A stretch of 64,000 bases of DNA from Maridesulfovibrio frigidus DSM 17176 (GCF_000711735.1 NZ_JONL01000004.1:248001-312000); one strand, 5' to 3'. Shown: positions 1 to 8,571, counted from the first letter of the stretch. The notes: generated by a model not told the origin, from the sequence alone. Made by a program: numbers and translations.

Positions 1-906
1 TTAATAATATCTCAAATCCAGACTTGGCCTGTTCAAGGACCGCTTGAGCGGCTTCATTGAATGAAGAGGAATCAGCTACCCTTTCAGATGCACCAAAAGC
101 AAAATAGCCATATTGCTGAGCGTAAAAACCATACCCATGAGACAGCTCGGCGAGACCAGTAGAAATATTACTAGGACACTTCTTTTCAGCACTAGCGAAC
201 AGGTCAATATAGTATTGTACTAGATCTACAGTAGGTAGTGGCTGCAATGTTTTCATAATCGCGCTTTTAAAGAACGAGCGTTTCGGATCTTCAAACATCT
301 GCTTCAATACTGCGCGCCTACTGCCGATAAAAATATGTGAAAACTCTTGGAATTGAATTTGAGTCCTAAGCAGTCCTTCTATTCCATCACTTCCCTTTAA
401 CCGGCTAACTTCCTGAAATTCATCAAAGGCTATAATAACCCTGTTATCCATTTTTTCAGCCATAGCATTTAAATCCTTTAGAACTTGCTCCAAAAGCGCC
501 CGGCCTCCGATGCCCCCAATAGAGACGGCCGAAAAGGAAGGCGTTCCGTCTGGATTAATTTGCATACTGGGTGAATAAGATGTCAAAGTATCTTTAGCCC
601 ATTTAGCGGCTTTTTCCAGAATAGTTTCTTTAGATGCAATCGCACTATAGATCCCCTGAGCAATTCTGGCAGCGGTATCTTTTTCTGAATCAAGCTGTTC
701 AAACGACACATAAATGGTCAGATAGTCTTCTTTATTGTGATGCAGGACTCTTTTTACTAAAGAAGTTTTGCCATAACGCCTTGGAGAACTGAGTACTATA
801 TCCCTCCATTCTGGGCATGTGTATTCAGCTCAGCCAAGATTTCAACTCTATCGCAGAAAGGGGATTCAACCGGAATTGGCTTGAAAATAAAGTGATTCTT
901 TTTCAT
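1..906 (-). pseudogene. Frameshifted P-loop ATPase, cut by the left edge
   Basis: Reading the minus strand from an ATG at 906 gives about 35 codons and then a stop just before the Walker A region. A different frame, open from about 802 to position 1, continues with SPRRYGKTSLVKR (a Walker A-like P-loop), then a Walker B-like VIIAFDEFQ and a helical C-terminal part. The amino-terminal text (FKPIPVESPFCDRVEI) followed by SPRRYGKTS is typical of the archaeal-ATPase/AAA-type single-domain NTPases, so the two pieces belong together and a one-base deletion or two-base insertion near 803 separates them. The large frame has no stop before the window edge, so the true 3' end is unseen. It is probably a pseudogene; a sequencing error in a poly-G run (ggaggg) is the alternative. 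Function of intact relatives is generally unknown. Confidence 0.75.
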
Positions 907-1121
907 ATTGCTCGCTCCAAGTATTTCGTTACAACTATACTGTAATTAAATAGTTGGAACAGGTTTAGAAGCATCACAATATTTTAAGTGTTTCAGTATA
1001 CATATTTATTACTCACCCACAAAAAAGTCATTCGAAGCAGGCCCACCATTGTAGAATGAGATGGCTGAATTTGGTGTTAATTTGAATATGACAAAAGTAA
1101 TTATTGCTTTGTAAAATTGGC

Positions 1122-2642
1122 TTAAGGGATTGAAAAAGGGAGTACCTTTTTATCAATAATGACCAATTTGTGTCCTTTCCTGTCAAAATCTGAAAGACCA
1201 ATCTTTGGTCCCTTGGCGAGATCCTGAAGATCTCCATTAAACAGGTAGTAATAGCCATCAATAGATTGAGGGCGGTAGTTCTTATCTGTATTTTGGCCAA
1301 AAAGAAGGATTTTCATCCGGTGTCCGTTTCTGCGCATCTTGTCGTCTTCATTTATTTTCAATCGATTTTTTGGCTCGTACCCGGTCAAACTCATTGCCGC
1401 GCTCTCGATAGCGTTAGGAGTCCATGCGTTGTAGCGCATAATGACAGGCAATCCTTGTTCCTCGATTATTTGAGCGCTATTCACATCCTCTTGCAGTCTG
1501 GACAATGAATTTTGGGCAGGGATTTCCTTCAAAGTGAAAACCAAAAAAGCTACAAGCAGGACCCATTTCACTATAACAGCGTATTTGGGGGAATGCTTAT
1601 GCCAATGCTTAATCCCTATAAGAATAGTTAGAAGCATAAATGGAACACCCGCAGTGAGATATCTGCTTCCAACAGGAGCGGCAATTTTAAGCGGGGAAAT
1701 GCTGGATATCATATATATGTTAAAAAAAAGCCCACCTAAAAAAAGAATGGCAATAGATTTTTCATTGCTGTTCCCTTTTCGCAGCACCCATATGCCTATT
1801 CCTAATGCTGCAATAACAACCGGTAGTAAGCCTCTAAATTTTATGAGGTTTGTGAAATTTAAAAGATAATCCGAAAAGGTAAGCAGTAATTGGTCCTGTG
1901 AAATATGCGTACTTGCAAGAATTCCTAAACGACCTAATACATTTCCACTATCACTATAGAAATAGGTCCATTCAAGTCCAAGTACACTTAAAAAGAAGGC
2001 AGAAAAAATAAGAACAGGCCACAACTTTTTCTTGTCAAAAAGTAATAGAGCCAGCAGTCCGGGAGCGTAATAAATACCTGTTATGCGCGAACCCCAGACA
2101 CATCCTGAAAGGAGTCCTGCAGCGGCCAAAAAGTGCCATCCTCCTTTTCTGCGCCAGATAAAAAGACAGCATACGCATGCTAGCAAATAGGTCATTTCAT
2201 AAATTCCGGGCCAAAGCTGACTGCCGGAAGTTGTCATTTTTGGGTATAAAACTAGCAGTACAGCAAAAAATGCGGCAAATTTTCTGTCCCCTAGCTCCTT
2301 GCCCAAAAGATAGGCCAATATTGAAGCCAACACCGAGAATAAAACCGGCAGTATGTAATAATTTAATGGAGCAGTCCCAAATATATTGAGTAGGAGATCG
2401 AGTGGCAACCCAATTGCCCATCGCATATTGTGGTGATTCCACTCCAAATAGTGTCCATTCTGGACCATGCTTACAGCGTTTTCCCATACAAATAGTGAGT
2501 CTCCGCCAATTTCAACATATTCAAGTGATACGAGTCTTATCAGCATAGTGAAAAGCACGATGCCAGCAATCATTATTGCGTCACAATATTTGTTGGAGGA
2601 TAGAAAGTTTGCTGGGACTAGCTTATTATAAAATTTTTCCAT
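1122..2642 (-). CDS. GT-C family membrane glycosyltransferase (PMT/ArnT-like, GT39-type)
   Basis: This is a polytopic membrane protein of about 506 residues when started at the ATG at 2642 (MEKFYNKLV). A first membrane segment is followed by the acidic loop motif EIGGDSLFVWENA, as in dolichyl/undecaprenyl-phosphate-dependent GT-C transferases, then many hydrophobic segments and a soluble C-terminal tail. Such enzymes move a lipid-phosphate-linked sugar to an acceptor on the outer face of the inner membrane. The frame stays open to 2912, but the extra 90 residues are Cys/Ser/Thr/Ile-rich without family character, so I reject that start. No strong ribosome site precedes 2642. The divergent neighbour is also a glycosyltransferase, suggesting a surface-glycan role. 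The exact sugar and acceptor are unknown. Confidence 0.7.
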   Translation of the reverse strand: MEKFYNKLVPANFLSSNKYCDAIMIAGIVLFTMLIRLVSLEYVEIGGDSLFVWENAVSMVQNGHYLEWNHHNMRWAIGLPLDLLLNIFGTAPLNYYILPVLFSVLASILAYLLGKELGDRKFAAFFAVLLVLYPKMTTSGSQLWPGIYEMTYLLACVCCLFIWRRKGGWHFLAAAGLLSGCVWGSRITGIYYAPGLLALLLFDKKKLWPVLIFSAFFLSVLGLEWTYFYSDSGNVLGRLGILASTHISQDQLLLTFSDYLLNFTNLIKFRGLLPVVIAALGIGIWVLRKGNSNEKSIAILFLGGLFFNIYMISSISPLKIAAPVGSRYLTAGVPFMLLTILIGIKHWHKHSPKYAVIVKWVLLVAFLVFTLKEIPAQNSLSRLQEDVNSAQIIEEQGLPVIMRYNAWTPNAIESAAMSLTGYEPKNRLKINEDDKMRRNGHRMKILLFGQNTDKNYRPQSIDGYYYLFNGDLQDLAKGPKIGLSDFDRKGHKLVIIDKKVLPFSIP

Positions 2643-3027
2643 AAAATTTACAGGCTCTTTTTTTGTTAGATATAATTCTTTCTGAGTGTTTATCTTGATA
2701 GTTGAAATTGAAGTTTTTATTTGTCGTACGATTAGCTGATAAGATGTCTGAACGCAAATTCTTTGAGTACAAGATATTGCGATATTGCCTGTTTGAAATA
2801 CTACATAAAAGGCGGACAGTCTGTCTGCTGCGGTACAAGATCCATGCGTGTTTATCATGCATGATCTGCTCTTAACTTTCCGCATATGTCGGCCATTTTT
2901 AAGATACTTCAAACTTGACTTTATTAGCGTTTTATCAAAAGACTCTAGCTCGATATATCCTTTAATAATCGGGTTGAGTTACAAAGAATATATATAATAT
3001 TAAATTCGTTAAAAAAATGGGGTTGTA
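2643..3027. other. Divergent intergenic region, AT-rich
   Basis: No gene is supportable here. The stretch separates the divergent glycosyltransferase genes and must hold both promoters. The last 60 bases before the plus-strand gene are strongly AT-rich (runs of TATA around 2990-3000), compatible with a -10 region, but I cannot assign a convincing -35/-10 pair. The open frame on the minus strand through this region lacks coding character. Confidence 0.5.
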
Positions 3028-4098
3028 ATGAAGGTTGGTTATTACCTATCAGATTTAACATTAACAGGTGGAACCAAGGTTATTAACCAACATCTGCGAA
3101 TTTTAGATGCGTCTGACTATGATGTATCGTTTTTTGCTAAGCGAATTTTAACTGAGTATAAATTTAAAAAAAACTGTGTTCTTATTGAAGATCCCGCTGA
3201 AATGATTGGGCAGGTTGACGTTGTTATTGCAACGAGACTTTCAGACTTTAAAGAATGTCTTAAATCTGGGTTAGGGCGAGTTGTGATGTTTTATCAGCGC
3301 TACGAATTAGACGATTTGCAAAGCTACTACTCTGAAAAAGGAAAACTCGACAAGTATTCATCTTTTCTTGGACGTTTGTTTTTGAAGGTGAAGTTTGCAT
3401 TACAGAAGTTTAATATCGAAAGAACTTACAGGTCTGGTGGATTCTCTTGGACCCCATGCCATACTGTGGCACATAAATTAGATAATAAATTTCATGTAAA
3501 TTATGAGTTCATCAGGAATACAGTAAATCTTTCGTTGTTTGATTGTGCTACTCCCAATAGTGGAGCCGTTCCTTCTGTCTTGAGTATTGGAGATTACCGC
3601 CTTGGGCGTAAAAATATAGTACGTATTTTTGAGGCCGTGCGCATAATTAAGCAGAAAATGGACATCAATTTTATCCGTGTTTCTCCTTCACAGATTTATG
3701 AAGAGGAAATTGAATCAGGGATTGTCGACGAATATTATTCCCAACTTGATGACGATGGTATGAACAAAATTTATGACAAGAGTGATATTGTTGTTGCTGC
3801 TTCACTTTCAGAAGGATTTGGTATGCCCGCATTGGAAGGTATGGCCGCAGGTTGCGTCTGTGTTCTATCAGATATTCCCGCTCATAATATGTTTCATGAG
3901 TTGTGCGAGGAGCAGATTGGCCCATATGCATTATACTTTGATCCTGAATCAACAGTAACCCTTGTTGAGAACCTGCAGAAGGCTTTGAACCATAACGGGT
4001 GCAAAGAACTTTTGGAAAATGGTAAAAAAGTTGCGCAATCTTACGTCCCTGAATTGCAAAAAAAGGACTTGTTAGCTGCGTTGGACAAATTGAAGTGA
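3028..4098 (+). CDS. GT-B glycosyltransferase, group 1 (GT4-like)
   Basis: A 356-residue soluble protein. The N-terminal MKVGYYLSDLTLTGGTKV resembles the first Rossmann strand and glycine loop of GT-B enzymes. The C-terminal half carries ASLSEGFGMPALEGMAAG, the E-x7-E motif that binds the nucleotide-sugar in GT4 transferases, followed by the usual C-terminal alpha helices. It likely transfers a sugar from a nucleotide donor during synthesis of a lipopolysaccharide, exopolysaccharide or glycoprotein glycan on the cytoplasmic side. The middle section (about 80-150) is poorly conserved and no substrate can be given. The neighbouring divergent GT-C enzyme supports a glycan context. Confidence 0.75.
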   Translation: MKVGYYLSDLTLTGGTKVINQHLRILDASDYDVSFFAKRILTEYKFKKNCVLIEDPAEMIGQVDVVIATRLSDFKECLKSGLGRVVMFYQRYELDDLQSYYSEKGKLDKYSSFLGRLFLKVKFALQKFNIERTYRSGGFSWTPCHTVAHKLDNKFHVNYEFIRNTVNLSLFDCATPNSGAVPSVLSIGDYRLGRKNIVRIFEAVRIIKQKMDINFIRVSPSQIYEEEIESGIVDEYYSQLDDDGMNKIYDKSDIVVAASLSEGFGMPALEGMAAGCVCVLSDIPAHNMFHELCEEQIGPYALYFDPESTVTLVENLQKALNHNGCKELLENGKKVAQSYVPELQKKDLLAALDKLK

Positions 4099-4156
4099 TT
4101 TCTACGAATCACGTACACCTAAATATACTATTTCAAACATGGAGATATAATAAATA

Positions 4157-4582
4157 ATGTCTATGAATAATTCTGAGCAAAACGATCAGGCTGAGGAAGC
4201 GCTTAAGCAACTTGAAGAGCGTCTTAAGGAATGCAAAGATAATGATGATTCCAATGGTCGTGGCCAAACTCTTTTTGAGATGGCACAAATTGAGATTTCC
4301 AGAGAAAACAAGGAAGGGGCTTTGCTCATGCTGATTGAGGCATATGCTCTAGTTAAAGACCTTGGAGATTTGTCCTACATTTGTCCTATCGGTGAGCTTC
4401 TTGGCCAGCTTCTTTATGTTTCAGGCAGCCGTGTGGAAGGACTTAATATGGTTGGTGAATCACTTGCCGGATTAAAAGAGATGGGCTCTGACGACGAGGC
4501 TGCAAATACTGAACATCTGCTCGACGCAATGATAGCTCATTCTCTTGCGAATCCTTTGCCTGAAGAAGATGCTGACTCCTAG
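4157..4582 (+). CDS. Small helical-repeat (TPR-like) protein of unknown function
   Basis: 141 residues, acidic, almost entirely predicted alpha-helical, with two helix-turn-helix units of TPR type (GRGQTLFEMAQIEISRENKE, then GALLMLIEAYALVKDLG and a further pair). There is no signal peptide or membrane segment, so it is probably cytosolic. GGAG at 4141-4144 serves as ribosome site for the ATG at 4157; a second in-frame ATG lies at 4163. It follows the glycosyltransferase by 58 bp and is closed by a strong terminator. No enzymatic motif is present; a protein-protein adaptor role is the most that can be inferred. Confidence 0.6.
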   Translation: MSMNNSEQNDQAEEALKQLEERLKECKDNDDSNGRGQTLFEMAQIEISRENKEGALLMLIEAYALVKDLGDLSYICPIGELLGQLLYVSGSRVEGLNMVGESLAGLKEMGSDDEAANTEHLLDAMIAHSLANPLPEEDADS

Positions 4583-4622
4583 CCGCATCTTCACTGCTCT
4601 CTCACGTAACTAGAAATACACA

Positions 4623-4660
4623 AAAAAGCCGGACAGTGATTAAATCACCGTCCGGCTTTT
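4623..4660. terminator. Bidirectional rho-independent terminator
   Basis: AGCCGGAC and GTCCGGCT arms are extended by AGTGAT/ATCACC around a short TTAA loop, with an A-run on the left and a T-run on the right. It can end the TPR-like gene on plus and nrdJ on minus. Confidence 0.85.
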
Positions 4661-4721
4661 CGCTTATAGACTGTAGTACAATGATGAAGAAACTATGTTT
4701 CTCCATATTTAGAAGCAGGCT

Positions 4722-7406
4722 TTAGCCACAGGTCGTGTAGCCGCAAGCTTTGCAGATTTTGCATCCGCCCTCTGGTACATATGCATTTTGGCCGCACTCA
4801 GGACAGGGGCTTCCTAGTCCTTTGGATACGATGGTCTGATCATCCATATCTAATGATATGTATTGGCGCAGGATGCGGGAAATGATCGCAGATGCATCAA
4901 TTATATTGTAGCTGGAGCGTTCTAGCTGCGTGAGTATTCGGTCGATGGGCATGCCGACGCGAAGAAGCATACTGATCAAACGTGTGATGGTTTCCCATAG
5001 AGAATATTTTTCCTGAAAGACCTGCTCGTTGTAGATTCCAGAGCCCGTCATGCCCGCTTCTTTCGGAAGTTTGACAAATATTTCTATAGGGTTGCCGGAA
5101 TCATCTAAGGATACGATGATATACATCTTGGACCCTTTCCACGTAACCCGGTGCCGCTCGGCTCGTTCGATATCACCTAACTCTCTTTCAAATAGAGAGG
5201 GGTTTTGGCCCAGCATGGTCGGATCGGCCTCTTTCGCCTCTTCTTTCTTGCTCAGAACACCTTTTTTACAACCGTTACGGAAGACCGTTACCCCCTTGAG
5301 GTTGTGCTTCCATGCTTCAAGGTAAATTTGGAATATGGTTTCCTTGGGCGTATCTTCGGAAAGGTTGATGGTCGAAGAAATGGAACTGTCCGTGTATTCC
5401 TGAATCGCGGACTGCATGCGGATACGGTCCATGTAATCGAGTTCATCGGACTGGACGTAATTTAATTTTTCTTTAAGCTGCATGGCGGTATATTTGCCGA
5501 ACAACTCTTCCTGATTTGTTTCGATCATCCATTTCAATGGAGGCATATGAATGAATTCAAAAACTTTTCCAGCTTCAAGGCGGGTTTCTCTGGTGTAACT
5601 GAAAAGGAACGCCGGTTCGATTCCTGAGGTGCAATTATCAGACATAATGGAAATGGAACCTGATGGTCCAACTGTATTAAAGGCCGTATGGCGAAGACCC
5701 ACTTTCATTATTTTAGTCTGTAATTTTTTGGGTAAATCTAGGTTTACGATGTAAGGGCATTCCAGAAAACGGGTTCTAGCTGCTGGGTCCTTTAAAGCCT
5801 CAACAACTCCTAAGCGCTCGGCAATATCCGCACTGATGGATATTTCGGTTATGGCTTTATCCCGCAGAATATTTTTGACAAAGGATATGGATTCTTCACT
5901 TCCGTAGCGCATGCCCATCATTGCCAGCATGTCTCCTAGCCCAGTAAATTCTATACCGATTCTTTTTCCATACTTATCCGCATCGCGGTGTTTCTGGAGA
6001 GGATGCTTATCCTGATTGAAGTCGGACATAGTATCCATAAAGGCCATTGTCCGGGCTAGGTCGTTGTGAAATAGATCCGCGTCGAATTTAGCTTCTTTGG
6101 TAAAGGGGTTGGCTACATACCTATACAAAACCATGGCGCCGAGAAGGCAATTGTTCCAGTAGCTAAGGCTTTGCTCGCCACACGGATTGGTGGACATGGG
6201 CTTGAGCCGTAGGGGATCAATATATGTACCGGGGGTATTGCGCTGTGTTGTATCCTGATAAAGGATGCCCGGATCACCTGACTGCCACGCAGAATCGCTG
6301 ATTTCTTCGAGCAGTTTACGCGCGCTGACTGTTTCATACGGTTTGAAAGGAAGGTTAAGATCCTTCCAACTGCTGTAGTCGCCGTCCCAGATATCATTAT
6401 ATACGGACTTTATAGGATCGAATATGTCTGAAGTCTCGTTGCGACGCCTAGTAAGGATGAAGGTCAGTGTATCGCTAGGAAGAACAGCTTGATCATCATT
6501 CTCTGGAAGATGCGGCTGGACCTTGATCAAATGTTTTTTTGGATCAACGGAAATTACTTTGTAGACAATCTCAGCCTCAAGACGATCTCCTACTTGCGGA
6601 TCAAGGGCGTCATATACTTCTGGAAGAAGCTGTAAGGTGTCGGAATCACATATTTTACCTGTTATTTTTACACGGTCGGGAAAAATAAAGGTCCAGTCCT
6701 TGTCTTCTTCAACGGCCTGCATGAACTCATCAGTAATTTTGACGCTGATATTTGCCCCGAATACATCTTGAGTTTTGCCCGTGAGGGAATCAACTCCAAA
6801 TATTTCTTCAGGTTTACTTTTGCACCAGATGAAACGACGAGTGTCAGGGTGCCTGATGTCCAGAGATATCATGAGCGCGCCGCGTCTGCCGTTTTGACCT
6901 ATGGTGTTCGTTAATTCACTGAAAAGAGGCATGAAGCTGACAGCTCCGGAGGAAGTGACCGCAGCATTATTTACAGGGTCTCCCGAAGGGCGCAATATTG
7001 TGATGTCGACCCCGCTGCCTCCACGGTAGGAATAGGTCCTGGCAAGTTTTTTTTGAGCCTCAAAGATTCCTTCCAAAGAGTCGGATTCGATCTTGGCTAA
7101 ATAGCAATTGCTGAGGGAGCATTTTATATAGTCGTTACCTAACCCGGATAAAATGGAACCGGCAGGTATGAAGCGTCCGGACTGGAGCATTTCACATACC
7201 TGTTGGTTCTCTTGCTTATCAAATTTGGACTGTTTTAAATATTCGCGGCAAAGCCTGTGTTTGACGTCAGTAAAAGAGTGCTCTTGAAGGCGCCCTTTGC
7301 GGTCACGGATTTGATATTTTTTTGAGCTAACTGTTTCTTGAAAACGTGTGTGTTCTTCAAGGGCCATCTTAGCTGATTCGCGGGTGATAACGGAGTGTTC
7401 AGTCAT
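4722..7406 (-). CDS. nrdJ: Adenosylcobalamin-dependent (class II) ribonucleotide reductase
   Basis: An 894-residue cytosolic enzyme that reduces ribonucleotides to deoxyribonucleotides using an AdoCbl-derived thiyl radical. Visible hallmarks are the LSNCYL segment (Cys101), the RGGSGVDITILRP loop near 128-140, the active-site loop NPCGEQ (Asn407, Cys409, Glu411), and a C-terminal Cys-rich tail (CPECG...CKICKACGYTTCG) of the kind that re-reduces the active site. Between the FPD motif (about 242) and YNDIWDGDYSSW (about 336) lies an insertion of roughly 85-90 residues, longer than in the compact members I know. AAGGA at 7416-7420 is nine bases from the ATG at 7406. A B12-riboswitch-like leader precedes it, and a thioredoxin-reductase catalytic subunit lies upstream on the same strand, a plausible source of electrons. 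Confidence 0.97.
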   Translation of the reverse strand: MTEHSVITRESAKMALEEHTRFQETVSSKKYQIRDRKGRLQEHSFTDVKHRLCREYLKQSKFDKQENQQVCEMLQSGRFIPAGSILSGLGNDYIKCSLSNCYLAKIESDSLEGIFEAQKKLARTYSYRGGSGVDITILRPSGDPVNNAAVTSSGAVSFMPLFSELTNTIGQNGRRGALMISLDIRHPDTRRFIWCKSKPEEIFGVDSLTGKTQDVFGANISVKITDEFMQAVEEDKDWTFIFPDRVKITGKICDSDTLQLLPEVYDALDPQVGDRLEAEIVYKVISVDPKKHLIKVQPHLPENDDQAVLPSDTLTFILTRRRNETSDIFDPIKSVYNDIWDGDYSSWKDLNLPFKPYETVSARKLLEEISDSAWQSGDPGILYQDTTQRNTPGTYIDPLRLKPMSTNPCGEQSLSYWNNCLLGAMVLYRYVANPFTKEAKFDADLFHNDLARTMAFMDTMSDFNQDKHPLQKHRDADKYGKRIGIEFTGLGDMLAMMGMRYGSEESISFVKNILRDKAITEISISADIAERLGVVEALKDPAARTRFLECPYIVNLDLPKKLQTKIMKVGLRHTAFNTVGPSGSISIMSDNCTSGIEPAFLFSYTRETRLEAGKVFEFIHMPPLKWMIETNQEELFGKYTAMQLKEKLNYVQSDELDYMDRIRMQSAIQEYTDSSISSTINLSEDTPKETIFQIYLEAWKHNLKGVTVFRNGCKKGVLSKKEEAKEADPTMLGQNPSLFERELGDIERAERHRVTWKGSKMYIIVSLDDSGNPIEIFVKLPKEAGMTGSGIYNEQVFQEKYSLWETITRLISMLLRVGMPIDRILTQLERSSYNIIDASAIISRILRQYISLDMDDQTIVSKGLGSPCPECGQNAYVPEGGCKICKACGYTTCG

Positions 7407-7428
7407 TAAAAAAGGTCCTTTGAAGTGA

Positions 7429-7652
7429 TTGTCTGCCCTAACCTTTGGCCACAGTGCAAGACGCTAGCGATATCACAATTTTAAAATTGCTAACATGCAA
7501 GGCTCCACGTGGAGAATAAGGAGTGAGCTTGTGGTGCAGGCGGCCCAGAAGGCTCGTTCTGCGGGATTTTTTTGGGCCGGATGTCCTTTTTCAATTGTCA
7601 GAATAGACAGGCGCATCCGGGGAATTGAAAATGTCTGCATAATGCAGGCATG
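7429..7652 (-). promoter_or_regulatory. Conserved structured leader RNA downstream of the aptamer (nrdJ copy)
   Basis: About 223 nt of the nrdJ transcript, between the riboswitch-like aptamer and the start codon, align end to end with 53653-53875 in front of nrdD. Helices seen are an imperfect hairpin at 7631-7651 (ATGCCTGCA/TGCAGACAT), CCGGATG/CATCCGG (7614-7620 with 7577-7583), CGGCCCA/TGGGCCG, the palindrome at 7503-7514, and an inverted repeat at 7475-7490. Several pairs differ from the nrdD copy in a compensatory way. TCCTT (7518-7522) can pair with the AAGGA ribosome site (7416-7420), suggesting an anti-Shine-Dalgarno switch. Function is inference. I recall a candidate RNA motif named after nrdJ from comparative surveys but cannot tell whether this is it. 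Confidence 0.75.
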
Positions 7653-7772
7653 CTTCAGGCAGGGGGGCTGGCTTTTTTTAATCCTTAACGGTTAAAAAAT
7701 ACAGCGGCAGAACCGCCCCGGAATCTAACCGGGTTCCCTCATTATAGGTCTAAAAAAATCAGACTCCTGAAG
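7653..7772 (-). promoter_or_regulatory. Cobalamin riboswitch-like aptamer, nrdJ leader
   Basis: The transcript has GGGAACCCGGTTAGATTCCGG, then a GC-rich stem ending in CCGCTGTA, and later AAGCCAG-N6-TGCC, the B12-box framework (AGCCAG...TGCC) of cobalamin riboswitches. The ends pair perfectly as P1: CTTCAGG (7766-7772) with CCTGAAG (7653-7659). It is compact, without the long peripheral arm of the largest class. The central six bases of the B12 box differ from the common GAGACC. It is exactly as long as the nrdD copy (120 nt). Confidence 0.82.
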
Positions 7773-7791
7773 TTCAAAATCAACGAAAGTA

Positions 7792-7819
7792 AGTCTAACA
7801 AATCAGCGTTTTGGGTCAA
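7792..7819 (-). promoter_or_regulatory. Sigma70-type promoter of nrdJ
   Basis: On the minus strand TTGACC (7814-7819) is separated by 16 bases from TAGACT (7792-7797). The same hexamers, spacing and an upstream TCTAGAAAG are present at the nrdD promoter, which supports the call. Transcription would start near 7785, giving a leader of roughly 380 nt. Confidence 0.75.
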
Positions 7820-7895
7820 GGTCTTTCTAGACTTTTTCATGTTCAAATCTCTTTAGCCCATGGGAGAGTAGGGATGACGTGGAGGTGGACGGTAG

Positions 7896-7904
7896 TTATC
7901 CACA
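7896..7904. promoter_or_regulatory. DnaA box upstream of nrdJ
   Basis: TTATCCACA on the plus strand is the consensus DnaA box. It lies 76 bp upstream of the nrdJ -35 element. A TGTGGAAAA variant sits 75 bp upstream of the nrdD -35 element in the same orientation relative to the gene. DnaA is known to regulate nrdAB in Escherichia coli, so replication-linked control is plausible but unproven here. Confidence 0.6.
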
Positions 7905-7917
7905 GGCAATCTCTTTT

Positions 7918-7936
7918 TTGTTCATAACCATTTAAG
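7918..7936. promoter_or_regulatory. 19-mer shared with the nrdD upstream region
   Basis: Read toward nrdJ this is CTTAAATGGTTATGAACAA, identical to 53371-53389 upstream of nrdD and followed after 13 bases by the DnaA box. TTATGAACA resembles a degenerate DnaA box. It is likely a transcription-factor site, with no factor identifiable. Confidence 0.6.
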
Positions 7937-8011
7937 AGACTGTTTTAATATAAATTATTAACATTTTACTGATTAATATATTTATGTCCTTTGCAAAAAA
8001 AAATGAACGGG

Positions 8012-8046
8012 TTGGCGCATTGCCACAGGAATAGCAATGCCGCCAA
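8012..8046 (-). terminator. Hairpin downstream of the thioredoxin-reductase subunit gene
   Basis: On the minus strand TTGGCGGCATTGC and GCAATGCGCCAA form a long stem with one unpaired base, about 100 bases after the stop codon. A T-run follows only after a gap of about 8 bases, so it may be a terminator or a 3'-end stabilising hairpin. Confidence 0.45.
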
Positions 8047-8148
8047 TCTGAACAATTAATATTTTCATAAGCGCTGCGCTGAACTTTCGCTTCGGCAGGC
8101 TTTAACTAAATTATAATTACTGATGCTTATGGTTACAGATATCCGCTA

Positions 8149-8571
8149 TTACGGAGAAACAGTTTTAGCTTCAGCCGTTTTAATTTCGGTAGGTCGGTGT
8201 TGTCCTTTGCGCCCTTTTTCCGGTGCGGGATCAGCAACAAGGCCGTAAGTGGTCAGCCCGTCATGGTCTTTAGGAAGGTGCTCAGTTATGGGATTTCCTT
8301 CTGAATTAACAAAGAGCAGACAGTGGCAGTATTTATACTGTTTCATGTCGTCACAAGGGCAGAGCCAGGTCCGCTCCTGCACCGCTTCCTGTTTGTCAGG
8401 ATAGAACTGGCAGGGACATAGGGGCCTCTTCAACAGATTCAAATGGTTGGTAAGGCCGCCAACAACTGCTTCAGTTACATCCGGCATGGGGTGTGTCTGT
8501 AGTCCGGTACGTACACAGTTTTTTTCTACATAATTGAGTATCAGTTTTTGATTCTCTTCAGATTGGTTCAT
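8149..8571 (-). CDS. Ferredoxin:thioredoxin reductase, catalytic (beta) subunit-like
   Basis: A 140-residue protein with the diagnostic cysteine pattern CPC-x16-CPC-x8-CHC (Cys52/54, Cys71/73, Cys82/84) of the catalytic subunit, which holds a [4Fe-4S] cluster next to a redox-active disulfide and passes electrons from ferredoxin to thioredoxin. The family's usual length is about 110-120; here a Lys/Pro/Glu-rich tail of about 25 residues is added. No variable (alpha) subunit is visible nearby, as in other non-photosynthetic organisms. GAGGGT precedes the ATG at 8571. Its place upstream of nrdJ on the same strand, though 742 bp away and with a separate promoter for nrdJ, suggests it helps keep the reductase reduced. 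Confidence 0.88.
   Translation of the reverse strand: MNQSEENQKLILNYVEKNCVRTGLQTHPMPDVTEAVVGGLTNHLNLLKRPLCPCQFYPDKQEAVQERTWLCPCDDMKQYKYCHCLLFVNSEGNPITEHLPKDHDGLTTYGLVADPAPEKGRKGQHRPTEIKTAEAKTVSP

Noticed and set aside
2643-2912. N-terminal extension of the GT-C glycosyltransferase frame
   Set aside because: The extra 90 residues show no membrane or family character and lie where divergent promoters are expected.
7495-7695. Open frame on the plus strand inside the nrdJ leader, resembling an open frame on the minus strand at 53476-53772 inside the nrdD leader
   Set aside because: The protein similarity follows from the conserved antisense RNA structure; differences between the copies preserve base pairs rather than codons, and there is no ribosome site.
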